A stretch of DNA of 46,240 nt, taken from Corynebacterium sp. HMSC04H06. Its GTDB lineage: Bacteria > Actinomycetota > Actinomycetes > Mycobacteriales > Mycobacteriaceae. Below are positions 16,801-24,236 of this stretch, in pieces (within the stretch, counting starts at the first letter, position 1; the number at the start of each line of letters is the position of its first letter). The position numbers and the translations under genes are program-made. A model generated the notes under the pieces. It made no database searches and was not told the origin of the DNA. It was given only the letters and a program-made list of their open reading frames with translations. Location: assembly GCF_001815935.1 (NCBI RefSeq), contig NZ_KV823431.1, forward strand, positions 1-46,240. The letters are read 5' to 3'.

Positions 16801-19800
16801 CTCCGGCAGGTCGCCGTGCTCGGCCCACCAGGTGGCCTGCTCGGCGACGGTCTGGCCCGCGCCGCTAAAGCGGGCGGTGTCCTGGTCCGCGGTGTCGGCC
16901 GCGTCTGTCTCGCCCAGGGCGATGCGGGCGATGTCCTCGCGGGCGCTGGCCCAGCGGTCGTCAAAGAGGACGGCGCGGTTGGCGTCGAAGGACGGGGTGA
17001 CCAGTTTCAGCCAGCCGGAGCCGAGCTCGGCCTCGACGGCCTCGATGAGCGTGGTGTCCGGGGCCTCGGGCGTGGTCTCCTGTGGGGTCAGGCCCAGCTG
17101 GTCGAGCACCTGGCGCGCGGCGGTGGCCAGCACGCCGTTGTCGCCGGTGACGGTCTCGGCGTAGGCCTCCAGCGCGGCGGAGTCCACCACGCCTCCGCCG
17201 GCAGCGGAGCTGGCCGCGCCCTTGCTTACGGAAACGGAATGATCCGCTGCGACGGCCTCGATGGCCTGGTCCAGAAGATCGGTGACCGCGGACTTGGAGC
17301 TGGCCGAATCCGGCAGGGTGGCCAGGCTGCCGCCGCGCACGGAGTCCTCCGCGCGGGTGCCCAGGAGAACTTCGGCCTCCACGAAGGCGGTCCAGGACTC
17401 GGGCAGGCCCCAGGTGCCGGTGACGTACTCGCCCACGAAGGCCGGCTTCAGGCCGGCGGCGCCGAAGAGCTGGCGCAGGCGGGAGCCGATGGCCTCGGTG
17501 AGCACGGAGCCGAAGGCGGCGTAGCCGGGCGCGGCGGTGTTGACGCGTTCGCGCAGGGTGGCGACGTCGGCATCGGCGGCGCCGTCGATGGCGGGCACGC
17601 CGATTTCGGCCGACATGTCCATCAGCAGCTGGTTGCGCCGCGAGGACACGCCGTTGGTCAGCTCCTCGACGGTGTCCGTGTCGTTGATCTGGGACAGGCG
17701 GATCTTGTTCTGGAAGGCAAAGAGCACCATGATGGCCTGCGCCGCGTCGAAGTTCAGATCCGGGGCGGCAGCAGCCGGGGCGGCAGGCTGGGCAGGCGCA
17801 GGCGGAGCCGGGGCAGTGGCGGGCTCAGCACCAGCGGCCGGCTCACCCGGCTCAGCAGCGGAGTCAGAGTCCGCAGCCGCGGTCTCCTCCGGCGCAGGGG
17901 TGGCCGGGGCGGAGCGGACGTCGGAGAGCATGACCTGGTCCTGGTCGCGCTCGACGTTGAAGACGGGCAGCTCGAGCCCGGCCACGGCGAGGGAGCGTTG
18001 CGCCAGGTTGGTCAGCGTCGGGGAGCTGGCCAGGCCGACCTCGATGATCTGGTCGACGCGGCCGAAGAGCAGCTCCTGGGTCTCGATCCAACGCACCGGG
18101 GAAGCGAACTGCCAGGACAGCAGCTCGATCATGAGCAGGCGGGCCAGCTGGTTGTCGTCCATGTCGTCCACGCGCAGGCCGTCCAGGCGGCCAGAGGGCG
18201 CCAGCGGGGCGACGGCGTCGACGAAGTCCTGGGTCAGCTCGAAGGGGCGGGCCACTAGGTTCGGCACGTAGCGGCCGACTAGGGCGTCCAGGTCGAGCTG
18301 CTCCGGCAGGAGCTCGTCCAGCTTGTCGGCGAACGCCGGCACGCCGTCGCGCAGCACGCGGGAGTGGAAGGGCACGTCGATGCCGGGCACCATCACCACG
18401 GCGCGGTCCTTGATGGCGTTGGTCTTTTCTAGCAGCGCGGCCAGGCCGGCCTTGGTGCCGGCCACGGAGTACTGCTGGCCGGCGATGTTGTAGTTGACGA
18501 TCTCCAGGAACTCGCCGGCTTCTTCGGCCACGCCGGCGACGTAGTCGGCGACGTCCTCGGCCGGGATGCCCACCATGTTCGGGCGCAGCGCGGCCATGGC
18601 GTAGTTGGAGTTGCCCTCGGCATCGCGCGGGACCAGCGAGCCCATGGCGGAGCCTCGGGAGTAGACGATGTCGATAACGCCCTCGAGGTCGAAGATGTTG
18701 GCCAGGGAGGCCAGGGCGGTGTACTCGCCCAGGGAGTGGCCGGCGTAGTAGGAACCGGAGGCCAGGGCGTCGGCCTCGCGGAGGCGCTCGGTCTGGGCGT
18801 AGGCGACCACGGCCAGGGCGACCTGGGTGAACTGGGTCAGGTGGAGTACGCCCTGCGGGTGGCGGAAGACCTCGCCGCGCACGGTCAGCTCGGTCGGGTT
18901 GTCGTCGATGACCTGCTGGATGGAGAAACCAAGGTGGTCGCGGGTGTGCCGGTCGGCGCGGCGCCAGATCTCGCGGGCGGCCGGGGAGGCGTCGCGGTCG
19001 CCGCGGCCCATGCCGGGGGCCTGGATGCCCTGGCCCGGGTAGACGTAGGCGGTGCGTGGCTGGGCCAGCAGCGCCTGTCCGACGGAGACGACCTCGTCGT
19101 CGATCCGGCAGGTGACCTCCAGGGCGGCGTGGATGCCTTTGCGGCCGACGCGCTCGACGGTGATCTCAATCGCGTCGTTGAGCTGGACCATCCCGAACAT
19201 GGAGTAGGTCCAGCCCACCACGCGGCCTTGGCGCCCGGCCAGGTGCTGGGCAGTGGCAGACAGCCACATGCCGTGCACCAGCGGGGCGGAAAGGCCGACC
19301 AGGCCGGCGGCGTTGGCGGAGGTGTGGATCGGGTTGTAGTCGCCGGAGACCAGCGCGAAGGGGGTCATGTCAGTCGGGGCGGTGACCACGGCGCGGTCCA
19401 AGAAGGAGCGCGGGGTGGTCTCCACCTTGGTGGCGGACTTGCCGCCGCCCCACTCCGGGGCGGGGCTGGGCTGGTTGTGCCCGTGGGCGCGGCCGCGGAT
19501 GGCAAAGCGCTGCATCTGGGTGGCCACGACCTCGCCGCTTACGTGGTCGCGCAGCTCCAACTCGACGGTGACGATCCTCCCGGAGCTGGACTCCTCGATG
19601 GCCGAGCACCAGGAGGTCACGTCGATTTCCCGGCCGTCGGCCAGCTCCTCGAGCGGGACGCGCACGTCGATGACGTGGTTGAGGTGGACGGCGTTGAGCA
19701 GGCCCTCGATGACCGGGTAGCCGTCGTCCAGCTGGCCGGAGCCCAGGGCGGTATAGATGGCCGGCCAGCAGGGCCCGACCAGCACGTCCGGGGTGCCGGC

Positions 19801-22800
19801 GGCGGAGCTGGCCGATGCCTCCTCGGCCGGGGTGCTCACCGGCAGGGCCGCGCCGGTCACGGCGGTGTGGGCGGACAGGAGGGAGGCGGGCAGATGGAAG
19901 GAATAGTGGGCGACGCCGAAGGGGGTGGACTCGGTGATAGAGCCCGGCACGATTTGGGGCATCTCGGTGATCTCGTCGCCCTGCTCGGCGGTGGAGCCAA
20001 CGCCGGCGAGGCCGGACAGGAGGGCGAAGACGGAGTCGGGCAGGCGCTCGTCGGAGACGACCGGGGAGCCGCCGGTGGCCACGTCTTCCGGCAGGTCCAC
20101 TGGGACGGTGACCTCGCGGACGTAGAAGGGGCGCTCGGCCTCCGGCAGGTTGTCCCAGTAGGAGTCCGCGGTAATGCGGATGGACCAGTTGCCGTCTTCG
20201 TCCTGGACGAGGTCGTAGGCGTCCGGGTCCATCTCGTAGGCGGGGTTGGCCATCAGGTGGCCGTGCCAGACCAGGGTGGGGGCGGCGCGCAGGAAGGCGG
20301 CGGCATCGCGGGCGCCCGCCAGGCGGGAAAATGCCTCGACTGGCTGCTGGCCCGCGGATTCCAAGGTCTCCGTGGTGCCCTGCTCAAAGCGGGCCAGCAG
20401 CTCGGCGACGGGCTCGTTGAGCTTGGTGATGCCGGCAACGGCCACCGGGCCCGGGATGATGCGGACCTGGTCGGCGGTGTAGCGGGCGTCCTGGGCTTGC
20501 CAGAGGGTGTCCTTGCCGAACCAAGTCTTGAGATCGCCATCGATGGCGGGCACCCACGGCATGGGCTTGACGTGCTTGTAGTGCAGGGAGATCCACCAGG
20601 CGGCATCGCGCGGCGAGACCTGCACCTCGTGGGCCTCCGGGTAGTCTGCCAGCAGACGGGCGGCCGCGGCCGGGGCGTCGGCGACGTCCGCGACGGTAGC
20701 AAAGAGGGTGTCGATCTCGCCGTGATCGGCGGGGTTGAGGCGCGCCTCGATGCGGTGCAGCAGGTCGAGGAAGCGGTCGTCCCAGCTGGGATCGGCAAAG
20801 GGGTGGGCCAGCTCGACGAAACGGTTGACCCACTCGGCATAAGTCATGGTCTCCACGTCGCCGAAGTAGGGCTTCGAGGTCTTGGCCAGTGCGGCGATGA
20901 TGTCGTCGCGCCAGGCGTCGTAGTCCTCGATGGGCAGGGAGGTAATCAGCCGGGAGGCCTTGGCGAAGGAGTTGTCCAGGTCGTGGATGTCGGCCAGCAG
21001 GTGGGACTGGGAGGAGGCTACGCCGCCGGTGCCCTGGCCGCGGCCGACCCAGCCACCGTTGTCGTTAGGGGTCACGCCGGGGGTGTCGACCAGCAGCTGC
21101 TTGACGGAGTCGGTGGCCTTGGCCTCCTTGGTGGCCATGGCGACGGTGCCGATGAAGACGGCATCGACGGGCATGGCCGGCAGGTTGTAGTCGGTGGACC
21201 AGGTGCCGGTCAGGTAGGTCGCGGCGCGCTCCGGGGAGGAGATGCCGCCGCCGACGGCCAGCAGCACGTTGCGGTGGGCGCGGATATCGGCGTAGGTGGC
21301 AAGCAGCATGTCGTCCAGGTTGACCCAGGAGTGGTGGCCGCCGGCGTGGCCGTCCTCGACCTGCATGAGGATGACCGAGTCCGGGTTGGCGGCGGCGATC
21401 TTCAGGGTGTCCTGGATCTGGCGGGCCGTGCCCGGCTTGAAGGAGACGAAGGGGAAACCGTCCGCGTGCAGCTGGTCGAGCAGGGCCGTGGCCTCGTCGA
21501 CCTCCGGGATGCCGGCGGAAACACACACGCCGTTAAACGGGGCGCCGGCCGCGCGGGCCTTGGGTACGATGCGCGCCTGCCCGAACTGCAGGTTCCACAG
21601 GAAGCGGTCGAAGAACATGGTGTTGAACTGGGCGGTGCGGCCCGGCTTGAGCTGCGCCTCCAGGTTCTTGCGGTGTTCGGTGAAGACCTCGTCCGAGTAC
21701 ATGCCGCCGCCGGCCAGCTCGGTCCAGTGGCCGGCGTTGGCGGCCGCGGCGACGATGTCCGCGTCCGCCGAGGTTGGCGTCATCCCGCCCAGCATGATGG
21801 GCGACAGGCCCGTGGCTGCGGAAAAGCGCGTCTGGGTGTAGACACCGCCGTCCGGCAGGCGCACCAGGCGCGGGGCGAACTCGGAGTAGTCCGTGCCCTC
21901 CGGCAGCTCGCTGCCCGGGGTGGCCAGCGCGTTGCGCGCCGCCGCGGTGGTGGCGTCCACGATGGCCACCCCGGTGCCGGCCACTAGCGGCTGGGTCAGC
22001 TTGCTCAGTCCCTTGTCCAAGCTCAGCAGGTAGTCGGCGTCCAGGGCGGCGACGGTGGCCGGCCAGTCGTGCTCGTCGACCAGGATCTGCTGGGCAAGCG
22101 TGCGGGCGAAGTCTTCGTCGAGTCCGCACAGCCCTGCGAACTCGACGGTGCGCTCGACGGCGCCGGCCAGGCTGGCGTGGTGGAAGGGCAGGGCCACCGG
22201 TAGGTAGTCGAAGACGGGGGCGAGCTCGTCGCCGCCGAATTCGCGGGATTCCAGGCGCTCGTTGAAGGCGGCGGCCGCGGTGGTAATGGCCGTCTGCGTG
22301 GCGGCCAGGTCATCCGGCGCGCCCGCGATGACGACGTGGCGGCGGCCGTTGACCACCGCCACGGCGGCTGAGCCTGCCAGGTGCTGCTCCACCTGCGCGC
22401 GGTCCAGGCCTCGGATGGAGAGCATGTGGCTGCGAGTGTCGTGGGCGCCGTGGACCTGGGCCGCGGCAGTGCCCATGAGCACGGCCAGCAGCAGGGCGTC
22501 CTGCGGGTTGTCCACCGCGGCCGCGCCCAGGGCCCCCTGCGAGTGGCCGGCGGTCTGCGCCTTGTCCACGTTCAGGCCGAGGTCCCGCAGCTGGCCCACG
22601 GCGGCGATCTGGCCCAGGACGATGCCCGGTACCGAGTAAGCCGGGAAGGCGTCCGCGTCGACGGCCTCGGCCGCCGGCGCGCCGGGCTTGTCCGCGGCTG
22701 CGGCCTCCGCGTTGGTGGCCTCCGGGCTGTTCAGCAGGGACTCCAGGCGCTCGAACACGCCCGGGCAGGTGGAGGCGATGGTCCGGGCCACCGGGCCGGC

Positions 22801-22959
22801 GGCCACGCGCACCCGGGCGAGCAACCCGGTCAACTGCTCCGCCTGCGGGCTCGCTCCGGCGGCGGCCACTGCCTCTTGCCAGGGGGAACCTTGGCCGGCG
22901 AAAAGGAGGGCCGGTGAGGTCTCAGCGGCGTTTAACGTCAACAAGGGAGTCAAAGACAT
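13852..22959 (-). CDS. fas: Type I fatty acid synthase (multidomain)
   Basis: A 3,035-residue cytosolic megasynthase making acyl-CoA from acetyl- and malonyl-CoA. Domains in order: acetyltransferase (GHSQG, about residue 136); enoyl reductase (GGMTPTSADAD about 390, EDGHAGGHH about 538); dehydratase hot-dog (SGDYNPIH about 1208); malonyl/palmitoyl transferase (GHSLG about 1408); a Pro/Ala linker (about 1680-1735); ACP with probable phosphopantetheine Ser1773 in NGVSSRRNQ; ketoreductase (VTGAAPGS about 2081); ketosynthase with catalytic Cys in GACATAA (about 2680) and downstream His motifs KHDTST and KTLTGHSKAG. The start is ATG at 22959 (MSLTPLLTLN), with GAGG 11 bases upstream; the open frame runs further but lacks homology. 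Corynebacteria often have two copies, FasA and FasB; which one this is cannot be told. No phosphopantetheinyl transferase gene is adjacent. Confidence 0.96.
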   Translation of the reverse strand: MSLTPLLTLNAAETSPALLFAGQGSPWQEAVAAAGASPQAEQLTGLLARVRVAAGPVARTIASTCPGVFERLESLLNSPEATNAEAAAADKPGAPAAEAVDADAFPAYSVPGIVLGQIAAVGQLRDLGLNVDKAQTAGHSQGALGAAAVDNPQDALLLAVLMGTAAAQVHGAHDTRSHMLSIRGLDRAQVEQHLAGSAAVAVVNGRRHVVIAGAPDDLAATQTAITTAAAAFNERLESREFGGDELAPVFDYLPVALPFHHASLAGAVERTVEFAGLCGLDEDFARTLAQQILVDEHDWPATVAALDADYLLSLDKGLSKLTQPLVAGTGVAIVDATTAAARNALATPGSELPEGTDYSEFAPRLVRLPDGGVYTQTRFSAATGLSPIMLGGMTPTSADADIVAAAANAGHWTELAGGGMYSDEVFTEHRKNLEAQLKPGRTAQFNTMFFDRFLWNLQFGQARIVPKARAAGAPFNGVCVSAGIPEVDEATALLDQLHADGFPFVSFKPGTARQIQDTLKIAAANPDSVILMQVEDGHAGGHHSWVNLDDMLLATYADIRAHRNVLLAVGGGISSPERAATYLTGTWSTDYNLPAMPVDAVFIGTVAMATKEAKATDSVKQLLVDTPGVTPNDNGGWVGRGQGTGGVASSQSHLLADIHDLDNSFAKASRLITSLPIEDYDAWRDDIIAALAKTSKPYFGDVETMTYAEWVNRFVELAHPFADPSWDDRFLDLLHRIEARLNPADHGEIDTLFATVADVADAPAAAARLLADYPEAHEVQVSPRDAAWWISLHYKHVKPMPWVPAIDGDLKTWFGKDTLWQAQDARYTADQVRIIPGPVAVAGITKLNEPVAELLARFEQGTTETLESAGQQPVEAFSRLAGARDAAAFLRAAPTLVWHGHLMANPAYEMDPDAYDLVQDEDGNWSIRITADSYWDNLPEAERPFYVREVTVPVDLPEDVATGGSPVVSDERLPDSVFALLSGLAGVGSTAEQGDEITEMPQIVPGSITESTPFGVAHYSFHLPASLLSAHTAVTGAALPVSTPAEEASASSAAGTPDVLVGPCWPAIYTALGSGQLDDGYPVIEGLLNAVHLNHVIDVRVPLEELADGREIDVTSWCSAIEESSSGRIVTVELELRDHVSGEVVATQMQRFAIRGRAHGHNQPSPAPEWGGGKSATKVETTPRSFLDRAVVTAPTDMTPFALVSGDYNPIHTSANAAGLVGLSAPLVHGMWLSATAQHLAGRQGRVVGWTYSMFGMVQLNDAIEITVERVGRKGIHAALEVTCRIDDEVVSVGQALLAQPRTAYVYPGQGIQAPGMGRGDRDASPAAREIWRRADRHTRDHLGFSIQQVIDDNPTELTVRGEVFRHPQGVLHLTQFTQVALAVVAYAQTERLREADALASGSYYAGHSLGEYTALASLANIFDLEGVIDIVYSRGSAMGSLVPRDAEGNSNYAMAALRPNMVGIPAEDVADYVAGVAEEAGEFLEIVNYNIAGQQYSVAGTKAGLAALLEKTNAIKDRAVVMVPGIDVPFHSRVLRDGVPAFADKLDELLPEQLDLDALVGRYVPNLVARPFELTQDFVDAVAPLAPSGRLDGLRVDDMDDNQLARLLMIELLSWQFASPVRWIETQELLFGRVDQIIEVGLASSPTLTNLAQRSLAVAGLELPVFNVERDQDQVMLSDVRSAPATPAPEETAAADSDSAAEPGEPAAGAEPATAPAPPAPAQPAAPAAAAPDLNFDAAQAIMVLFAFQNKIRLSQINDTDTVEELTNGVSSRRNQLLMDMSAEIGVPAIDGAADADVATLRERVNTAAPGYAAFGSVLTEAIGSRLRQLFGAAGLKPAFVGEYVTGTWGLPESWTAFVEAEVLLGTRAEDSVRGGSLATLPDSASSKSAVTDLLDQAIEAVAADHSVSVSKGAASSAAGGGVVDSAALEAYAETVTGDNGVLATAARQVLDQLGLTPQETTPEAPDTTLIEAVEAELGSGWLKLVTPSFDANRAVLFDDRWASAREDIARIALGETDAADTADQDTARFSGAGQTVAEQATWWAEHGDLPEAAQRRLRGIAKLAGQEPAGDFAGEVALVTGAAPGSIASALVEGLLAKGATVIMTASRVSQSRKEFARKLYARHAAPGAALWLVPANLSSFRDVDSLIEWIGTEQRESVGNEVKVLKPALTPTLAFPFAAPSVSGSLADAGSATENQARLLLWSLERTIAGLSSLAQQAVDTRCHVVLPGSPNRGLFGGDGAYGEVKAALDAILAKWSAEAGWPAGITLAQAKIGWVAGTHLMGGNDGLVPAAEAAGIHVWSPAEISAQLLDLASARSRERAAQAPVELDLTGGLEGVSLRELAEKAAASQPAATEEAAEAPATITALPTPARPQQPVLGSTPDEGVGTVTTDLDDLVVIAGVGEVSSWGSGRTRFEAEYGLDRDGGAELTAAGVLELAWMTGLISWSEDPHPGWFDAEGNEVAEEEIYSRFRDEVVARAGVRTLSDKYHLVDQGSIDLTEVFLDRDITFPVPDEQSARDIAAADPDFVRIQPADDEWEVTRLQGARVQVPRKATLTRTIAAQMPDNFDASRWGIPDHMLDSLDRMAVWNLVTAVDAFTQAGFSPTELLQAVHPGQVATTQGTGIGGMESLHKVFVTRFLGGDRPSDILQEALPNVIAAHTMQSLVGGYGSMIHPIGACATAAVSIEEGVDKIALGKADVVIAGGIDDVQVESLTGFGDMNATAETAAMLDKGIDGRFISRANDRRRGGFLEGEGGGTVILARGSLAAELGLPVHAVVAHAASYGDGAHTSIPAPGLGALGAGRGRENSRLAKSLRGLGLSPNDVSVLSKHDTSTNANDPNESELHSLLWPAIGRDADQPLFVISQKTLTGHSKAGAALFQTGGLIDVFRTGVLPANVSLDCVDPLIAPKAKNLVWLRSPLNLAAGGQPVRAAALTSLGFGHVGALLVYAHPGVFYAAVRQQRGQDAADAWLARANQRLARGHAHFEAGMLGRAPLFEVIESRRLPGESKQAEAAMLLDENARLGADGFYPEA

Positions 22960-23117
22960 ATAGGTGTCTACCTCGATTTTTCTGGATTTGGCAACAACTT
23001 GTGTGGCACCAACTTCTCCTGTTGCTGGAAACGATGTTGTTAGCAATAGGAAATCAATGCGGTCTAGACACAGTAACCCATCCCACAGCCGCAGGCGTAC
23101 CGCCACGCGCGAAATGT

Positions 23118-23131
23118 GAGTAATTACTCAT
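23118..23131. promoter_or_regulatory. Palindromic operator candidate upstream of fas
   Basis: TGAGTAATTACTCA is a perfect 14-bp palindrome about 160 bp upstream of the synthase start. It can be extended to 20 bp with one mismatched pair. Such a symmetric site fits a TetR-type dimer. In C. glutamicum the TetR-type regulator FasR represses fas genes, but I do not claim that this is its exact motif. Confidence 0.45.
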
Positions 23132-23186
23132 ATTTTGGGGGAGGGTGACTTCCTTGCACACCCCGCCACGGATCCGTTGGCCCATT

Positions 23187-23321
23187 CCCGTGGACCCGGC
23201 CGCGTCCAATCGACAAATCAGTAGCGTGCAGCCCCGTCCCGTCCGCGAACTCGCGGCGCACCCCAGCAAGCCGGATATACGGCTGCGGCTCAGTCTGGGC
23301 GGATAGTGGTGAAGCAGTCAT
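23187..23321 (-). pseudogene. N-terminal remnant of an ABC transporter ATPase
   Basis: From an ATG at 23321 the frame reads MTASPLSAQTEPQ, then PYIRLAGVRREFADGTGL, HATDLSIGRGRVHG. This is the usual start of an ABC ATPase up to the strand just before the Walker A loop. Family resemblance then stops at about 23187: the Walker A sequence is absent and the frame runs out after about 27 unrelated residues. The start lies 17 bp after the stop of the CYTH-like gene on the same strand, so the two were probably an operon. The rest of the transporter has been deleted. Confidence 0.65.
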
Positions 23322-23338
23322 GGTGGATGTCCCGGGGC

Positions 23339-24008
23339 TCAAGAAGCTGTGATAACTTCGGCGGTCGTGAAGGTGTCGCGGTGTTCGACCGTCGCACTGG
23401 CAACAGGGCCGACCTCGGCAATTGAGGTGCCTGTAGCCTTGCTGAGCTTGCCCGGCTCTAGCTCCGCAGCGATATCCACCGTACGGTCGCCTTTGGGCAG
23501 GTTGGACTGCTTATCGATGCACCCCGCCTCCTTCTTGTTGTTGAAATCAAGGGTGGTACTCGCGTAGCTGGCGTTTACCTGCGCGGCGTAGTTGTCGTCA
23601 GAGGAGTCAAAGCCCGCGTCGCGGGCTTCTTCCAGGGCGCGATCCACTGAATCCTTCGATACCGAGTTGTCGGTAAGTTCTGCGCGGCGCTTGAAGGTGA
23701 CGTCGTAGGAGTCCTCGCCCTCCTTATGGCGCGACCGGATGCTCCAACCCCGGGGGTCGTAGAAGCGGTCCGGGGTGTCTACATAAACGGAGTGCTCCGT
23801 GCCTTCGAACTCTCCGAGCTTAAACCGGGACGTCAGCGCCTGACTGGGCTGCTCCTCGGCATCCACAGCGTCACCTTTAAGAAGCAACTTCACCTGGTAG
23901 TCGGGCTTCGCAACCGCAGCAGCAGACGCCTCACCAGCCCCGTCGGGGGGGCGCCATCGCAACCGCCATGAGCATGCCGCAGGCAGCTCCGATACTTCTC
24001 TTAAACAC
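23339..24008 (-). pseudogene. Secreted CYTH-like protein with a one-base frameshift in a G7 run
   Basis: The main frame (from about 23962 down to the stop at 23339) encodes about 200 residues resembling a CYTH/triphosphate-tunnel fold: YQVKLLLKGDAV, then VYVDTPDRFYDPRGWSIR, SRHKEGEDSYDVTFKRR. It has no good start of its own. In another frame a GTG at 24008 begins MFKRSIGAACGMLMAVAMAPP, a clear signal peptide, which hits a stop soon after seven C residues (G7 on the plus strand, 23945-23951). Removing one base of that run joins the signal peptide to DGAGEASAAAVAKPDYQ and the full domain. TAGTAT lies seven bases before the GTG, so the gene would be leaderless. This may be a true frameshift, phase variation or a sequencing error. 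The CYTH assignment is by motif only. Confidence 0.65.
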
Positions 24009-24236
24009 GGCGAGAATACTAGAGTGCTTAGGTTTCGAAACTACTAAATAGTTATGTAGATAACGTGAGCATCAGGTAAAGCACTACGTCCTGCCCCGCA
24101 CAGATGATGGACTCTGCTCCCCAAGCGCCGCTGACGCTCGCAGTTTTAGATAATCCATTCGGACAAACACCACGCTGGGTCTGGTCGTTCACATACAATT
24201 TAAAGTGATTTGTCTACATCCCCCTAAGGAGCGTGA
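24009..24236. promoter_or_regulatory. Divergent promoter region of the CYTH-like and DUF262 genes
   Basis: AT-rich stretch of 228 bp without a gene. It contains TAGTAT for the leftward CYTH-like gene, TACAAT at 24194-24199 as a likely -10 box for the DUF262 gene, and AAGGAG at 24226-24231 five bases before its ATG. An inverted repeat AACTA-CTAAA-TAGTT lies near 24040-24055. Confidence 0.5.

Noticed and set aside
18736..21987. A 1,083-codon open frame on the plus strand opposite the fatty acid synthase
   Set aside because: It is a shadow of the GC-rich synthase gene. Its product is Gly/Ala/Val/Arg-rich with no domain, while the minus strand has full FAS-I motifs.
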